From NCBI GenBank assembly GCA_951799425.1, contig OX637409.1:15355460-15419459 (forward strand): a stretch of 64,000 bases of DNA, read 5' to 3'. Under the pieces are notes generated by a model. The model was not told the DNA's origin, did no database searches, and was given only the letters and a program-made list of their open reading frames with translations. Made by a program: the position numbers and the translations under genes. Below, in pieces: positions 10,189 to 21,956 of the stretch (its first letter is position 1; each line of letters opens with the position of its first letter). This DNA comes from Ilex aquifolium. Lineage: Eukaryota > Streptophyta > Magnoliopsida > Aquifoliales > Aquifoliaceae.

Positions 10189-12645
10189 TGTGACGCCCCA
10201 ATCTCCGGGGGTCCTATATTAACTGTTGACCACCCGTCAACCCGCGGAAATACCCATGGATGTCACTCAACCTAACACCACGGTTGTAGCATCCCCTTAA
10301 CCGGGATCTTAATTCACAATTGTTAACCGGATTCGATTATTCATTTGGGTTCAACCAATATTCAATATACCATGATTTATACTCCATTATAGTCCATTTA
10401 CATCATTGGAGGGAAAGGAAACGTAGATTGAAAATAGGGCGAAACAGTGTGAAAATCTGAAAATTTTGAAGAGAGTACCGGTACCCAGTACCGGTACCCG
10501 GTACCGGTACTGTCAACCCACTGGAAAGGGGGTACCGGTATCCAGTACCGGTACCATTCAGTACCGGTACCCGGTACCGGTACTGTCAACCCACTGGAAA
10601 GAGGGTACCGGTATCCAGTACCGGTACCATTCAGTACCGGTACCCAGTACCGGTACTCTTTGCCCAGTTTTGCCATTTTCAACCATTTTTCCTTTCCAAT
10701 CCATTCAAAACCCTTCCCAATTCATCAAATACATGTTTGACAAGGATTTCCATATAAAACATGGTTTATACAAGTTCTATTACAATTGATTCCATACATT
10801 TACATATCAAAATGGAATTCTTTCAAAAGCTTTACAAAACAACAATAAAAGCCACAAGTCGGCTTTCTTCAACCTTGGGGCTCGAAATGGGAGCCGTCCG
10901 CCGGTGTGAACCCCGCACCTGAAATGTTTTTCCCACAAAGGGTGAGCCACGCTCAATAGGGTATCTCCTAATGAGGCTACTCCCCAACCTATATGCATAT
11001 GAAATGTTCACATGCCACAAAACCATAATTCATAACATTCCAAGCAAGGAAATATATTCAATGATGGAAATTGCAATGTCATGCTATGGAATGAGGTGAG
11101 ACCCACTCATGCATATCAACCGAGCCCTTCCCGGCTCCTCTACACATGCAAGTGCCAATGTGTACTAATCCGTCATTGATGTTGCACATCAAATGACCTT
11201 TTATTCTAGGGTCTATATAGGGGTGGATGTTCATGGACTCACACCAAAGGTCACCCAACCTACACGGAATTCATGGACTTCCACCAACGGTTCCGCGTAC
11301 ACCGACACACTTTATGGGCTCTTATACCAACGGAGTGCGTATCCAATCACCGGGTCTCTCACCCGAGGGATTTTCTAGCCCTTCTTGCTATCCCAACCCT
11401 ATCAACATATAAACCATGCGACTCGACTAGGTCATCGACCCATATTACCCGAGCTCACTCGTCATCCACCATGCGTGGTGAAGACAAACAACCATGCACA
11501 CACACCTCCTAAAATGCGATGTTCCCGTGCATATGCAATGTGATGCTCCATTGCAACACTAATACAATGTTCGATATGGTATGAGTGACATATGAAAATT
11601 CTCAACACATTCCTCATATTCCATGGCAAAATCATATCAAAAGCATATAATTCCCATAATACAAATTTCAAGCATGTTATCAATATACTAAAATTTCAAG
11701 GCATATATATAAACACATAACATGCCCACAATTTCATATAACACATGAATTCACATTGGGTTCATTTCACATATCCAATCATAGAAATCACATTTAGTAA
11801 CTTCTAAATATCCATCCAAGCTAGGATTTCCTTTACCCATTTCAATACCCAATTCACCCAATTTCACAACAATAGGCAAGAGATACATAGGCTATCATCC
11901 TACCCATTTCATAAAGACATTATAGGCTTGGAATAAACCTTAGTAGGAGGAAACTCTACCTCTTGAAGCGTAAACCCACTTGGTGGACACCTTCAAGAAC
12001 CTCTATTTCGCCCAAAATCCTTGATTTCTCCAAGCTCGATTTTTGGAACTTCGGTGAAACCCGCCTTTCTTGGTATGGTTTTGTAGCCCTTGATGCGTAG
12101 AACAACCTTTGTTCTTGGCCCAAGTGGATTGGAGCTCCCAATCTTCGTAGATCGTAGAGAGAAGGTGGAGAGATTTTGGATTTTCCCTCTCTTCCTCTCA
12201 CGTTATCGGCTGAGCTAACAAATGGGGAGAAAATCTGATTTCTCCCCTTTAAGTACCCTTTAAATACTTGGCCCACAACGCGCCACACAGTCCTTATTTC
12301 CCGGGTCCGTTTTAACCCCGAAACGATTAATTTTCGCTCCGGTTCAAGTTCAAAATATTTTTATTTTAACTTGCCGTCATTTATTTCCAAAAATTTAAAA
12401 TTTTAATCAGAATTTCATTTTTTTGGTCTCCCGAGGCTCGACCGCCTCGTAAAACGCGAAAAATCCGACTAACTCGGAATTTAATGAAATTTGACAGGGT
12501 AACTAGTTTTCGCGAGAAAAATCCAACGGTGAGGTTCGTTTCGTCATCCGAGTTCTAGAAAATTTCAGGTTTACAACCTGTACCATAGTGGCAATTTACC
12601 ATTTTGCCCTTTTTCACAAAAGTTCAAATTTTCTCGGGTTTTACA
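10189..12645 (-). mobile_element. Solo LTR of a Ty3/gypsy-type element, reverse orientation
   Basis: The segment begins 'tgtgacgcccc' and ends 'cgggttttaca', so on the minus strand it is a TG...CA unit ending in GGGGCGTCACA, like the GGGGCGTTACA end of the gypsy LTR at 55146. It has no internal coding region and no second copy nearby. Target duplications are not clean: aaaac at 10184-10188 and, one base out of register, aaaac at 12647-12651. It includes the ACCGGT array at 10474-10660. Confidence 0.65.
10474..10660. repeat. Array of GTACCGGTAC palindromes
   Basis: Eleven ACCGGT cores, most within the palindrome gtaccggtac, occur in less than 190 bases. They sit partly within a 73-base tandem duplication ('tgtcaaccca' at 10511 and again at 10584). 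The spacers are short and nearly constant ('ccagtaccgg', 'ccattca'). The overlapping open frames here are low-complexity by-products. Confidence 0.9.
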
Positions 12646-15395
12646 AAAAACCACCACTATAAAAAAAAATAGAAAACACCCCCAAAAATAAAAGGTAAAG
12701 GTAGATATGATGGAGAAGCATCACTCACCACTATTACAACCTAAATAAACAAAATTTGACGCCTACACACAATTCGATTACTCTTCAAACCCTATAAATT
12801 TTTTCACAAACCCCAACTATTTCGTTAACAATCCATAGCAAGAAGAATAATAAAATATTATAGGTTATGCAAAACTTAAGCTTGATGGTCAAAGAAAACA
12901 TAATGAAGCCCCAAACAAAATCTGATCTTAAGCATAAAAAAAAAAAAAAGTAAATAACTTTGACTTGGTCCATCACGGGAATAACACATATGGTTTGCTT
13001 TAGGATAGTGAAGAACACATTGCACCACACTTTCAATATTATGAGGGTAACCTAGCATCACCATAATTTGTTAAGAAATATTTCCTTCAAATGGAGCTAG
13101 ACTGAGAAGTTGGGAGATGAGTTCCGACCTCGTAGTCATATGGTGACGAGCTACATTTGGAGAATCATCATAAAAGTTACAAGGCTCCTTAAGTCGTCCA
13201 AGAACACATCTACAATACCCCTTGAAAAAAAACTCAAAAAAAAAAAAGAAAAAAAAATATGGAAGGACAAGAAATAATTGAAAAGAAATTAAAAGTGAAG
13301 GAGGTCATCTTATATTCTTAAATAATAAGTAGAAACACCTAGGAAAAAAGAGAATGTAGCAACAGTAGCAAGTTATTGGAGAGCAGTGTTGGATTTATAC
13401 GATTGATAATAAAGTAATATACAAAAGTTCCATCGCAGAGAACCTTAAAGGGCTCACCGAAGTCAAATGAAGCCGGGTAAGATTTCATTGTGTTTCAATG
13501 ATGCTAGCTTTTCCAACCTTGTCTATTAATTAAGTCAAATCACTTATTAATATGTGATACTCTATTCGGGGTTATCCACGTCCAGTGTCGCCACCACTGC
13601 TACAAAAAAAAAAAAAAAAAAAAAAAGGACAAATCAGAAAAGATAGTAACCAAGAAAGAAGAATTTTAATTGGAATAGATGAACTGAATCAAATTCCACT
13701 TCATAACATACATTGAAAATTTATCAATAGAATTAGTAAATCAGTAGGGTCTAATGCTTGAATCGGCATAGAATTCGTAAGGTCTAATGCATGAATGAGT
13801 ATATGAGTCTTTTCTTCTTCGTAACTAATAATCTAATTAATCATGGTTATATTAGATTAATAAAAAAAATCGGCCAAAATTAGAAACCAAATAATATAGT
13901 ATTAAAATGGTGCTACTTTTCGTTTCACTTTTATTCATTTAATATTTGAATTTCGTTCACCATGTAAGCGGTAAATCATTTGGTCAAACTATATAATGTA
14001 CGTGTCAATTAATTATATGGTGATTTTTTTTTTTTTAATTGCAACGTCAAGGTTATTCATCTTATTTTAAACCACACCTAAAGACAGCATGGTGTATAAT
14101 ATCACTATCACTAAACAAAGTGCATTGTTCAATTGTGTCAAGACAACTTTATGTACCTACATACAACTAAATCACATGTTCTTTCTTTTTCAAGTGAGTG
14201 GGTGCAAAAAGAAATTGTGAAAACTATTAAAGGTTACACATAAAAACTTCATTCACATGATTGCTGGCATCCATTATTGCTGGCATCAAATGATTCATTC
14301 AATATCTTATACCTCTACCATCATTACCTCCCTCCCCCAACACCACACACACATAAACACACACACACACAAAAAAACACCCTCTCACCCACCCAACAGA
14401 CCAAAACACACACACACACACACGTGGTAGTTTCTAAATACAAAAAATAAGTTTTCCATTCTCCAATGATTGACGGAAACAAGCCAAAAAAGCAACACAT
14501 ATTCACTAAATTAATTTCGAACGTTATCCCAAGCTATTAGTGTTGCAATGGTTTGGAACCAATGACCAGCTCATTGAAGCCACTCCTAGAAATACATCAG
14601 AAAATTATAAATTACATACATATTTGTACCGGTTAAAATACAGCCTTGCCTTTTTGTGGAATACTGGAAAAACAAGTAAATGAACCGGGGTTTTTTTCCC
14701 ATAGTGGGGGCAACCCAAAATTCAATGATAACTCAAAACTATAATCCAAAGATTTTTTGTTCCAATGTTAATTTCTTTTAAGAAATTTATAAGTAATCGA
14801 ATTCAATAACCAATTTATTTACTTAGACTCAAACTCAGCACTCATCATTAAGTCATTAACATACGAGTTGTAAGGAACAAAAATATTCAATATAAATAGA
14901 ACAAATTTAAAAGATATAAATTAAAAAAATTCAAATTATCACAAGTCTATCAAACCAAACTTCAATATATGAACAATTTAACCCATCACATGGTCCTATC
15001 CATTGAAATACTATAATCCAAATGTCATACATAATCGACAAATTCCAAATGTATAAATCAAATTGAATAGAACAACAATTAATTGACATAATCTGGTAAA
15101 ACTTCAACCTATCATAAAGCAAGCAAACTTAAAATATTGACTGACAACCCCCATAGTTTCTCAATTTTTCAATGAAGCCCTTGTTGTAAAATTACAGATG
15201 CTCTTCAGGTGTGATAGTTCATAACAAATTCGCCCTTTAGTTAATTACCGTAAAAAAAGAAAAAGAAAATCAAAAATCAAAATCGCCCTTCAGTTAATAG
15301 GGGACATATAGATTTTCACCAGATTTTGTCAATCAATCATCAACCAAAAACAAATAGAAAAATAGAAATACTATAAGAAAAGAGAAATGGAATAC
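12646..15395. other. Helitron interior without recognisable gene
   Basis: AT-rich sequence with homopolymer A runs (12943, 13233, 13604) and a CA/CT-rich microsatellite tract at 14334-14423. No coding frame above about 80 residues resembles a known family. It may represent intron or intergenic DNA picked up by the Helitron. Confidence 0.4.
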
Positions 15396-15545
15396 CTGTT
15401 AAAGAAGCAACGAAGCTCCGCGAGTTCCACAATAGTGTGTCTGCATTTGAGAGAGCAAGGGAGCAGATGGAAGATGTAGAAATTGGTGGAAAATAACACT
15501 GTTGGGTCGCAATATGTGAGATACATTCGTAACTGAAGTGGCCAT
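15396..15545 (-). pseudogene. Possible captured first exon with transit-peptide-like start
   Basis: On the minus strand an ATG at 15545 opens a frame starting MATSVTNVSHI, rich in Ser, Thr and hydroxylated or basic residues and poor in acidic ones, as in chloroplast transit peptides. It stops 4 bases before a good donor (AACAG/GTATTCC at 15396/15395). A GA microsatellite at 15749-15770 lies upstream, as in many plant 5' untranslated regions. I do not recognise the parent gene. The stop just before the donor implies a frame change, so this would be a dead captured fragment. It could also be a chance frame. Confidence 0.3.
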
Positions 15546-16049
15546 TGCTGCTACCATTAATGTTTGTAATCTGAACAGCTGAAAGATGAGAGATGGAGGC
15601 TTAGAAAATTAGCCGAGAAAAAGAGGGAGATGAAGGGGTGACGTTAATTCTAGCTACTGGTGTGGGAGTTTAAGGCAAATATATAACTGTAGGTGTAATG
15701 CCCTAATTAACACAATTAAGTTTATGAGAGATGGGTGAGAGTTGTTAAGGAGAGAGAGAGAGAGAGAGAGACAAACGGCTGGATAAAGAAAGGTTAGGAG
15801 AAAGGCGGCGGGGATTAGGGAGTAAGTGGAATTAGGGTTTGGTTGACATTAAATGTGAAGGATATGGATGAAATAATTATATTTTTGAAGGGTAAAGTTG
15901 AAAAAAAAATGTTTTTCAAGTATTATGATATTTTAAAGTAGTATAGATATGACAATAAAGTCATACCAAACGATAACGTCTAGAAAATGACGGGCGGAAC
16001 ATGAAAGGAACATAATTTCTTGTTCTTTTTTTTTTTCTTGTTCTTTTTA

Positions 16050-17400
16050 ATCTTGCTACTCACACAATGATACATCAGCAACTGTGTTGGGATATAGGGA
16101 ATTAAACGTTGTGAACACTTGAGTATCAGTATATAGGAAAACAAACCATTATCCAAATTCTTGCCTGACATCTAATAATGGTACCTGAGAATCTCTTCTT
16201 CGTATCCTAACCCCCTCACCATCTCATTAAGTTCCAGTAAAGACATGATGTCTGGATGTTTGTGGTGGAAAAAGTTGACCCTACCCCCAACGTATTTCTT
16301 ATGTGGGTTGTCTCGAAACACCTTATAATGATACAATTTCAGTGTAAAATATTTGGAATCTGGGCTCTACAAAACTTAATGGGGACTATGAAATTATCAA
16401 ATACTGTGACCACTTCACCAACATATTGTCGAATTTCTAAATACATTCAGACTAATCTAGGGATCACATGCATATAAAACAAAAAACTCGTATAAAATAA
16501 TCAGATATTGCATGCAAGAACTACTTCGTCTACGTGCAATTCATGGGAAAGCCATAATATCACCACAACATGATTTTGAAAAAAATGGGAAAGCATATCA
16601 TGACATTTTTTTTTGCGTAAAATTGATGTGTCAAAAAGTGAATAATAGATCTATTCAAGGTTTAATGGTACTTGATTTACTGTATTCTGGATTTAAGTCG
16701 TCGTCTTCGCATTGTCGACAATTGAATCAGCCAACCATTACAGAAGTGTTTGAAACCCTAACGAGGTTAGAAACAACCCATGATTTCACCCTAAGCAGTT
16801 GTATATCCAAAATCCCCAAATTCAATGTTGAACCCTAGTTAGGAAGACCATCGATTTGGCTTCCTCACGTGGCTGAAGAGGTTAAACGGGCGGGAAAGAA
16901 CATAAAATCACTGTATTGCCCTTCTAACTCCATCACATGCAGCTCATATGCCCTTTTTCATCACTCTTTTTGGACGGCAGTTAGTGGTAAGGACAAAAGT
17001 CCGTCAATGTATTAACATATTGGATGAAATTAAAACTTTGGGGGTGAAAGTGTAACAAGTGACAAACCTTAGGGACTAACAGCGTAATTTACCCTAACCT
17101 TTTTTTAGCTAAGACACATTTAAGTGATTAATTTTTAATTTTTTATTTTAGGGCATCGATGAGTAACCAATAATGAGAGGGTCAGCATGGGTGTAGAGTT
17201 GACGGTAGGAGCCGGACATAGTGTGGTGATAGAAAATAATTATAAATTTCTTGCATGGGCGGATGCTAATATAATTTTAAGATAATGTCATATTAATTGA
17301 AAATGTGATTAAAAATAAGGATATAATGATATGGTGATGTTTTTTATTTTAGTTTTATTCATTCAAAATTCAATACTCACTATAAAAATCTTAATTTTTC
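16050..17400. other. Intergenic stretch ending in a TE terminus-like motif
   Basis: An open frame at 16512-16838 lacks family resemblance and has no flanking splice logic. At 17000-17097 the reverse complement reads 'gggtaaattacgctgttag' followed by 'tccctaagg', resembling the ends of plant MITE families. No partner end was located. Confidence 0.35.
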
Positions 17401-18268
17401 TAAGGGTTAATCTCAACTTGCACCCTAAAAGATCATTCAAATCTCAATTTGTACCCTCAAAATTTAAAAATATTAATTTATACCCTAAAAGATATAAATA
17501 TGTATCAATGTGCACCTGAAACTAAAGTTTGGGTTAATTATAAATTACATCCCTCAAAATTTAAATATTTCACATTTATGATCCAAAAATAATTTCATCC
17601 ATTAATGCTCATTAAATAGTTTTCAATTGTATCGTATTATAACATTTTTGTGTCGTGTTCGAGTCAATAAAAAAATATTTTCAACCAAAAATATTTTCAT
17701 GTTGTCAATTGCTTTGTGTCTTGTATTTCACATTTACGACAATTCATATATTATTATTTCATATTTTTAAAAATTAAAAAATACTAATTTTTTTGTCTAT
17801 AATACTTGTTAAATAACTATTTTTTGTCTACAGTTATGTTATTCATATATAACTTTAATTTGATCGGACAATCAAAAGATTTGTGTCTAACTGTAGACAA
17901 AAAATAGTTATTTAACGAGTATTGTAGGCAAAATATAGATATTTTATATTTTTTTTTAAATTTCAAAAAATATTTTTTATTGACTCGAACACGACACGAA
18001 GATATTATGATACGATACAATTAAGAGTTATTTAACGATCATTAATTGATGAAATTCGTTTTGGATCATAAATATGAAATATTTAAATTTGATACGTATA
18101 ATTTATAATTAATCCTAATTTTTTTAACGAAAAAATGGACAGAGTTAGCTTCAAGTGCACATTGATACGAATTTATATTTTTTAGGGTATAAATTGATAT
18201 TTTTAAATTTTGAAGGTATAAATTGAGATGTGAGTGATCTTTCAGGATGCAATAGTAATTAACTTAGT
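17401..18268. mobile_element. Foldback MITE with arms of about 400 bp
   Basis: The left arm 17401-17820 ('ttgcaccctaaaagatca', 'ttcacatttatgatcc') pairs with 17870-18268 ('tgatctttcaggatgcaa', 'ggatcataaatatgaa'). The inner pair 'gtctacagttatg' / 'ctaactgtagacaaaaa' closes the loop near 17850. Arm identity looks roughly 80 percent. No coding content beyond chance frames. Confidence 0.75.
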
Positions 18269-18379
18269 ATTAAGCATAATTATAATCACCTGAAATTCAA
18301 AAAAAAATTCTTATTCTCAAACTCCAATCAAATTTCACAATCCGTCATCGAATCTGTGACCCTCATGGATCATAGCATT

Positions 18380-19041
18380 TACATCTGAGTGGTTTGGTTT
18401 CGCCCTCTCGTTTCTATTATCTCTGAATCGTTGTCCTTGTCTGTCACTTAGACAAGGTAAGACTTTCAATTTGTAGTCTTTATCAGTCTTATGGGGTTAA
18501 TTTCAATTTGTTTCATCAGTCTTCAAGTTTCTTTCTTTGAATTTTCTTAGCTGTTTCAGAGCTACACTAATTATGGCTGCCAGCAATAATGGACTACCCA
18601 CACCGACGGCTATGTAACGTGTAATTAATTAGCTTTCCTGAGTATGACTCTGTACAGATATGTATTGATCTGGTTTTCCAAGAATTAATTCGTTTTTGTT
18701 TGATATTGATTGCAAGGTTTATTAAATTTGCTTAGGTATCTGGAATTTGGTTAGTTGGACTTTTTGTGGTTTTTTTTTTCTTTGGGAGCTTATATTGAAT
18801 ATTATTGGTTATTATCCTGCAATTAATGGGTATGGAAGAGAAGGAGATGGGGTATAGGGTTGAATTGTTTAACTAGTAAGGTCTTCTTCCTTGTGAATTT
18901 TGCAACATCCTATAAGTTTTTTTTTTTGTGTCCAGACATTCAGATATGGGTAATCATTCCCTTAATGGAATCCTTGACCAAGGCAAACCTTCACAAGGTA
19001 AGGAGGACCATTGGACCAAAGGCCGTTGGTTTATCAAGGTA
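18380..19041 (+). CDS. Possible 5' part of an unrecognised spliced gene
   Basis: Three exon-like pieces line up. A probable non-coding exon ends at a donor (gacaag/gtaagac, near 18456). A second exon after 'ttttcttag' near 18550 carries an ATG at 18572 and reads MAASNNGLPTPTA, with a possible donor after 'gctat' at 18615. A third follows 'tgtccag' near 18935, continues in phase (HSDMGNHSLNGILDQGKP) and stays open to a donor at 19039 (atcaag/gtaatc). The phase agreement across the junction supports coding. No further exon was found before the convergent glycosyltransferase, so the gene is either truncated or a fragment. I do not recognise the product. Confidence 0.35.
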
Positions 19042-19763
19042 ATCATTCCCTCTAGTCTATGTAACTTTGTCTCTCCCATTTTATATTGGTAGAGAACCAC
19101 TTCAAATACAATCTGTCTATTCTAGATCTATGGAAGGTAATCTAGATTTGAAGGTGGTGAGGAAATCTAAAACTTAAAGAGAGCCCAGCCCTTTGTACCA
19201 AATAAATTCATCTCCTTCTAGCCTAAAATCTATTTTTTTTCTGTAGGCATCTGCCTATAGGTTCAAGTGTTCTTAAATAAATTTTTTAAAAATTAACTGG
19301 ATCATACCTTGTCCATAGAGTTTGCGCTTATAACGAGCTTTAGGAGAGGTAAATCAATTGATTCCCAAAATTTAATACTAGCCAATTTCCAATTGCAAGA
19401 TTGAAGATAAAAAAAAGTAGCTAAAGAAGTAATATCAAAAGATCCCAAATGTTGAACCAATTTTCACATAACATCTAATTAATGTTCTGCTTCTTGAACA
19501 GCTTTTGCATATTAACTTCATACAGCTTTGTTCTTCTTTTTTTTTTTCTTTCCCTACAATGCTCCAAACACTAATGCATGGCTATAATAGAGTCTTTTTT
19601 TTTTCAATTATTTAAGGTAATTATGTTGCTCTTATTGAAATTCTAAATAGATTTACTCTTCTTTAACAATACCATTTCTAGGATTGAATAAACTGAATTC
19701 AGTTGAGCTCCTTCATCTTCATCATGAGACCTCAAGTGCTTATTGGCTTGATCAAGCAGTATA
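19042..19763. other. Interval between convergent genes
   Basis: AT-rich sequence with T-runs. It probably contains the 3' untranslated region of the minus-strand glycosyltransferase. No separate gene was seen. Confidence 0.4.
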
Positions 19764-21838
19764 TCAGAATGATAGGATGAATTCTTCTAAGTTATTCAGG
19801 GAACTATATGAAGAACCTCCTTTCTGCACACAAGCTTCAATCTTGTCCTTTATATCAATCGCTCTTTGCCTCATTTCATCCCCTTCTTTATCCACCATAA
19901 GTCTTCTTATAGCTCTCTCGATATCCCCCCTCTCCGAATCATTCTCCAATTCTAGGCCTACCTTCCATATGTAACTCAGGTACCTTGCATTCACTTTTTG
20001 GTCTACAAAGCAGGGCTTACATATCATAGGAACCCCCTCAGAAATACTTTCCAAGGTTGAATTCCAACCACAGTGGCTCCAAAACCCTCCCACTGCACCA
20101 TGTGCCAACACCTCCTTTTGGGGTGCCCATTTAACTATGCAACCTCTTTCTCCAACTTTTTCTTCAAAACCTTCCGGCAGGAGCTCAGTAAGTTCTGAGC
20201 CACGAACTGAGCCAGGTCGAATCACCCACAAGAAAGGTTGGCCACTGTTGGCTAGACCCCAAGCCATTTCGGTTAGATCTTTCTTGTCCATGATTGTCAA
20301 GCTACCGAAGCTTACATAGATAACTGATCGAGGAGCTTGCTTGTCAAGCCATTCAATGCAATTGGTGTCCTCTTTTAAAAAACTAGTGGATGAGGCTGAA
20401 GCCAATTTGTGCAAAGGGCCTATCGAAAAGAATGGAGCTTGATAATGTTGTTGGAGCTTTGACACCGCTGAATGCTCAAGGTAGTCCACTGTGTTGCAAA
20501 TTATGGCTGAAGAAGTTGTTAAATTGCTGAGAAGTTGAATCAGTTTTACTGAATCTTCAGAGGTTCCAAAACCAGACAAGGGTAAATCCTTAAACCTGAG
20601 AGGATGAAGTCCTGGCACCAGGTCCTGTGCCTTAGAATCTGCACTACCATGTGATAGCACCAAGTATAAGTAAAATTTTAACTGTAATTATGTAGATAGA
20701 TAATGTGTGAAGTGAGATTTTGATACTGAGGATGCATTATAGCCCCTTCTGTTGGGAAAGGAATTGGTATTAATTAAGGGGATTCTGAACTGATCAGCTC
20801 CAACTCAATACTCAAACTAAGGACTTTATTCTATTATATCACCCACTCATTCGACAAATAATCCCATATAAAATGGTCAATTCTATAATATCTAAGTATA
20901 CAATTCTACCCTATCTTTAAGCTCCAGGACTCACAAGGGTTAAATAATTCTTGTCACTCTGCTCTAGTTTGGTGAAATATTGCTTGCCTTATTATTCTTC
21001 TTTTACCAAACAATTTACTCAGCATTTGTAAGCCATTCAGCAACATTCATCATTATCTAATTTAGTGCAACATTCACAAAATCTCAGATAAAACAGTAAT
21101 TATTCCCCTTGCTTGATCAAATTCAGTTATCATTATCTAATTTAGTGCACCATTCCCCTGAAAGTTCAGAGACTTTCTTTTTTCCTATATTTTGTTATTA
21201 GCATGAATAGTGTTTTAGTCAGCAATGTGTTTCTTTAATTAGTTTTTGATGCGACCTATGATTAATGTTTTTCCTAACGGTTAATCCTTTTTTTTAGTAC
21301 AATCTTTTCCCTTTTGTTTCAAGCATCTCTTCAGGGTGACAGTTTCTATATGTACCTTGAAAGGGGAGATGACCTTCTGCGTGGAGCCGAAGAATATAAT
21401 GGTAAGCTAGCAAGTTGAGAGCACAGCTGCTGCGGAACAGTATACTTGGCAGGTTCAGATGTCTAGCCACAGCTTCGGAAAAGTACATGAGTGAATCGTA
21501 GACGATGCAACTGACCTGTTCGTTTGGCGCCTTTTTTTCCACCATTTGAGCCAAGTTTTCTTGGAGTGGTGCTTTGCAGTTATTGTTAATGGCTAATAAT
21601 GAATCCAATGGGTTCTTGAATGAGCTCTCATGTTCAGTTAAGTTGTCCGAGATGGGTAGGAAGATGAATTCAGGATGGTTTAAAGGATTAGGAGAATTGA
21701 ATTCTGTATGGGCGACGACGATGGAGAAACCCCTGGAGTGAAGTATGGTACCCAATTGAAGCATCGGAGTCATGTGCCCTTGAAATGGAGCCGGGACTAA
21801 CACCACCACTCGTCCATGCCTTTGTGTTTCTTGATTCT

Positions 21839-21842
<4 letters not shown>
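19764..21842 (-). CDS. UDP-glycosyltransferase, family 1, UGT76-like (copy A)
   Basis: A cytosolic enzyme of the type that transfers sugar from a UDP-sugar to small lipophilic acceptors such as terpenoids, flavonoids or hormones; the acceptor is not predictable here. Exon 1 is 21842-21356 and exon 2 is 20638-19764. The intron is 717 bp with donor CAAG/GTACAT and acceptor GTGCAG, phase 1. The joined product is 453 residues, normal for the family. Catalytic His23 (in PAPFQGHM) and Asp116 (IVYDSLM) are present. The 44-residue PSPG box runs from W333 ([17 protein letters not shown]) through HCGWNS to DQ at 376, so Gln376 typical of UDP-glucose users is kept. The ATG lies directly beside a (CT)n(CA)n tract. 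The paralogue at 33949-37227 shares intron site and length. No disabling change was seen, so it is probably functional. Confidence 0.93.

Positions 21843-21895
<53 letters not shown>
21843..21895. repeat. (CT)n(CA)n microsatellite at the start of UGT copy A
   Basis: A run of CT dinucleotides (21843-21872) passes directly into CA dinucleotides (21873-21893). It abuts the start codon of copy A on its upstream side, so it lies in the 5' leader. The paralogue has only a short 'tctctctctgtctctctctg' tract at the same place (37229-37248). Length variation here could alter the leader. Confidence 0.9.
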
Positions 21896-21896
<1 letters not shown>

Positions 21897-21956
21897 CGTG
21901 CAAAATACAAAATCAGGAAGTGTATGGCATCTTGCATTGTTGATGTTATTTGTAGA

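Larger units (their letters stand above)
10047..15947 (-). mobile_element. Non-autonomous Helitron, minus strand
   Basis: Read on the minus strand the element starts with TCTATACTACTTTAAAATAT (from 15947) and ends with the hairpin ACGTGC-AAC-GCACGT, about ten bases and then CTAG (10050-10047). It is flanked by host A and T as Helitrons require. Removing it rejoins a host palindrome (see 9303-16046), which fixes both borders. It contains no Rep/helicase frame, so it is non-autonomous. It carries a solo LTR (10189-12645) and a possible captured exon (15396-15545). A same-family copy lies at 56012-57876. Without the LTR it is about 3.4 kb. Confidence 0.8.
9303..16046. mobile_element. Foldback element split by a MITE and a Helitron
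   Basis: The left arm is about 9303-9467 and its inverted partner is in two pieces, 9990-10046 and 15948-16046. Reading the right arm backwards and skipping 10047-15947 gives an almost continuous match to the left arm, including 'tatgacaataaagtcat', 'ctagaaaatgac' and 'tggtaaactcacccatca'. The arms face each other across a loop that holds another MITE. This restored palindrome gives independent support for the Helitron boundaries. Confidence 0.7.

Noticed and set aside
10398-10789. Open frames rich in Y-R-Y-W-V-P-V and V-P-V-P-S-T-G-T
   Set aside because: They are translations of the ACCGGT palindrome array on both strands, so they reflect repeat composition and not a protein.
12785-13064. 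Minus-strand hydrophobic open frames
   Set aside because: Phe/Leu-rich translation of AT-rich, A-run-containing DNA. There is no signal peptide logic, conserved residues or gene context.
16512-16838. 108-residue open frame
   Set aside because: No known domain, no start context and no splice logic. It overlaps TE-terminus-like DNA.
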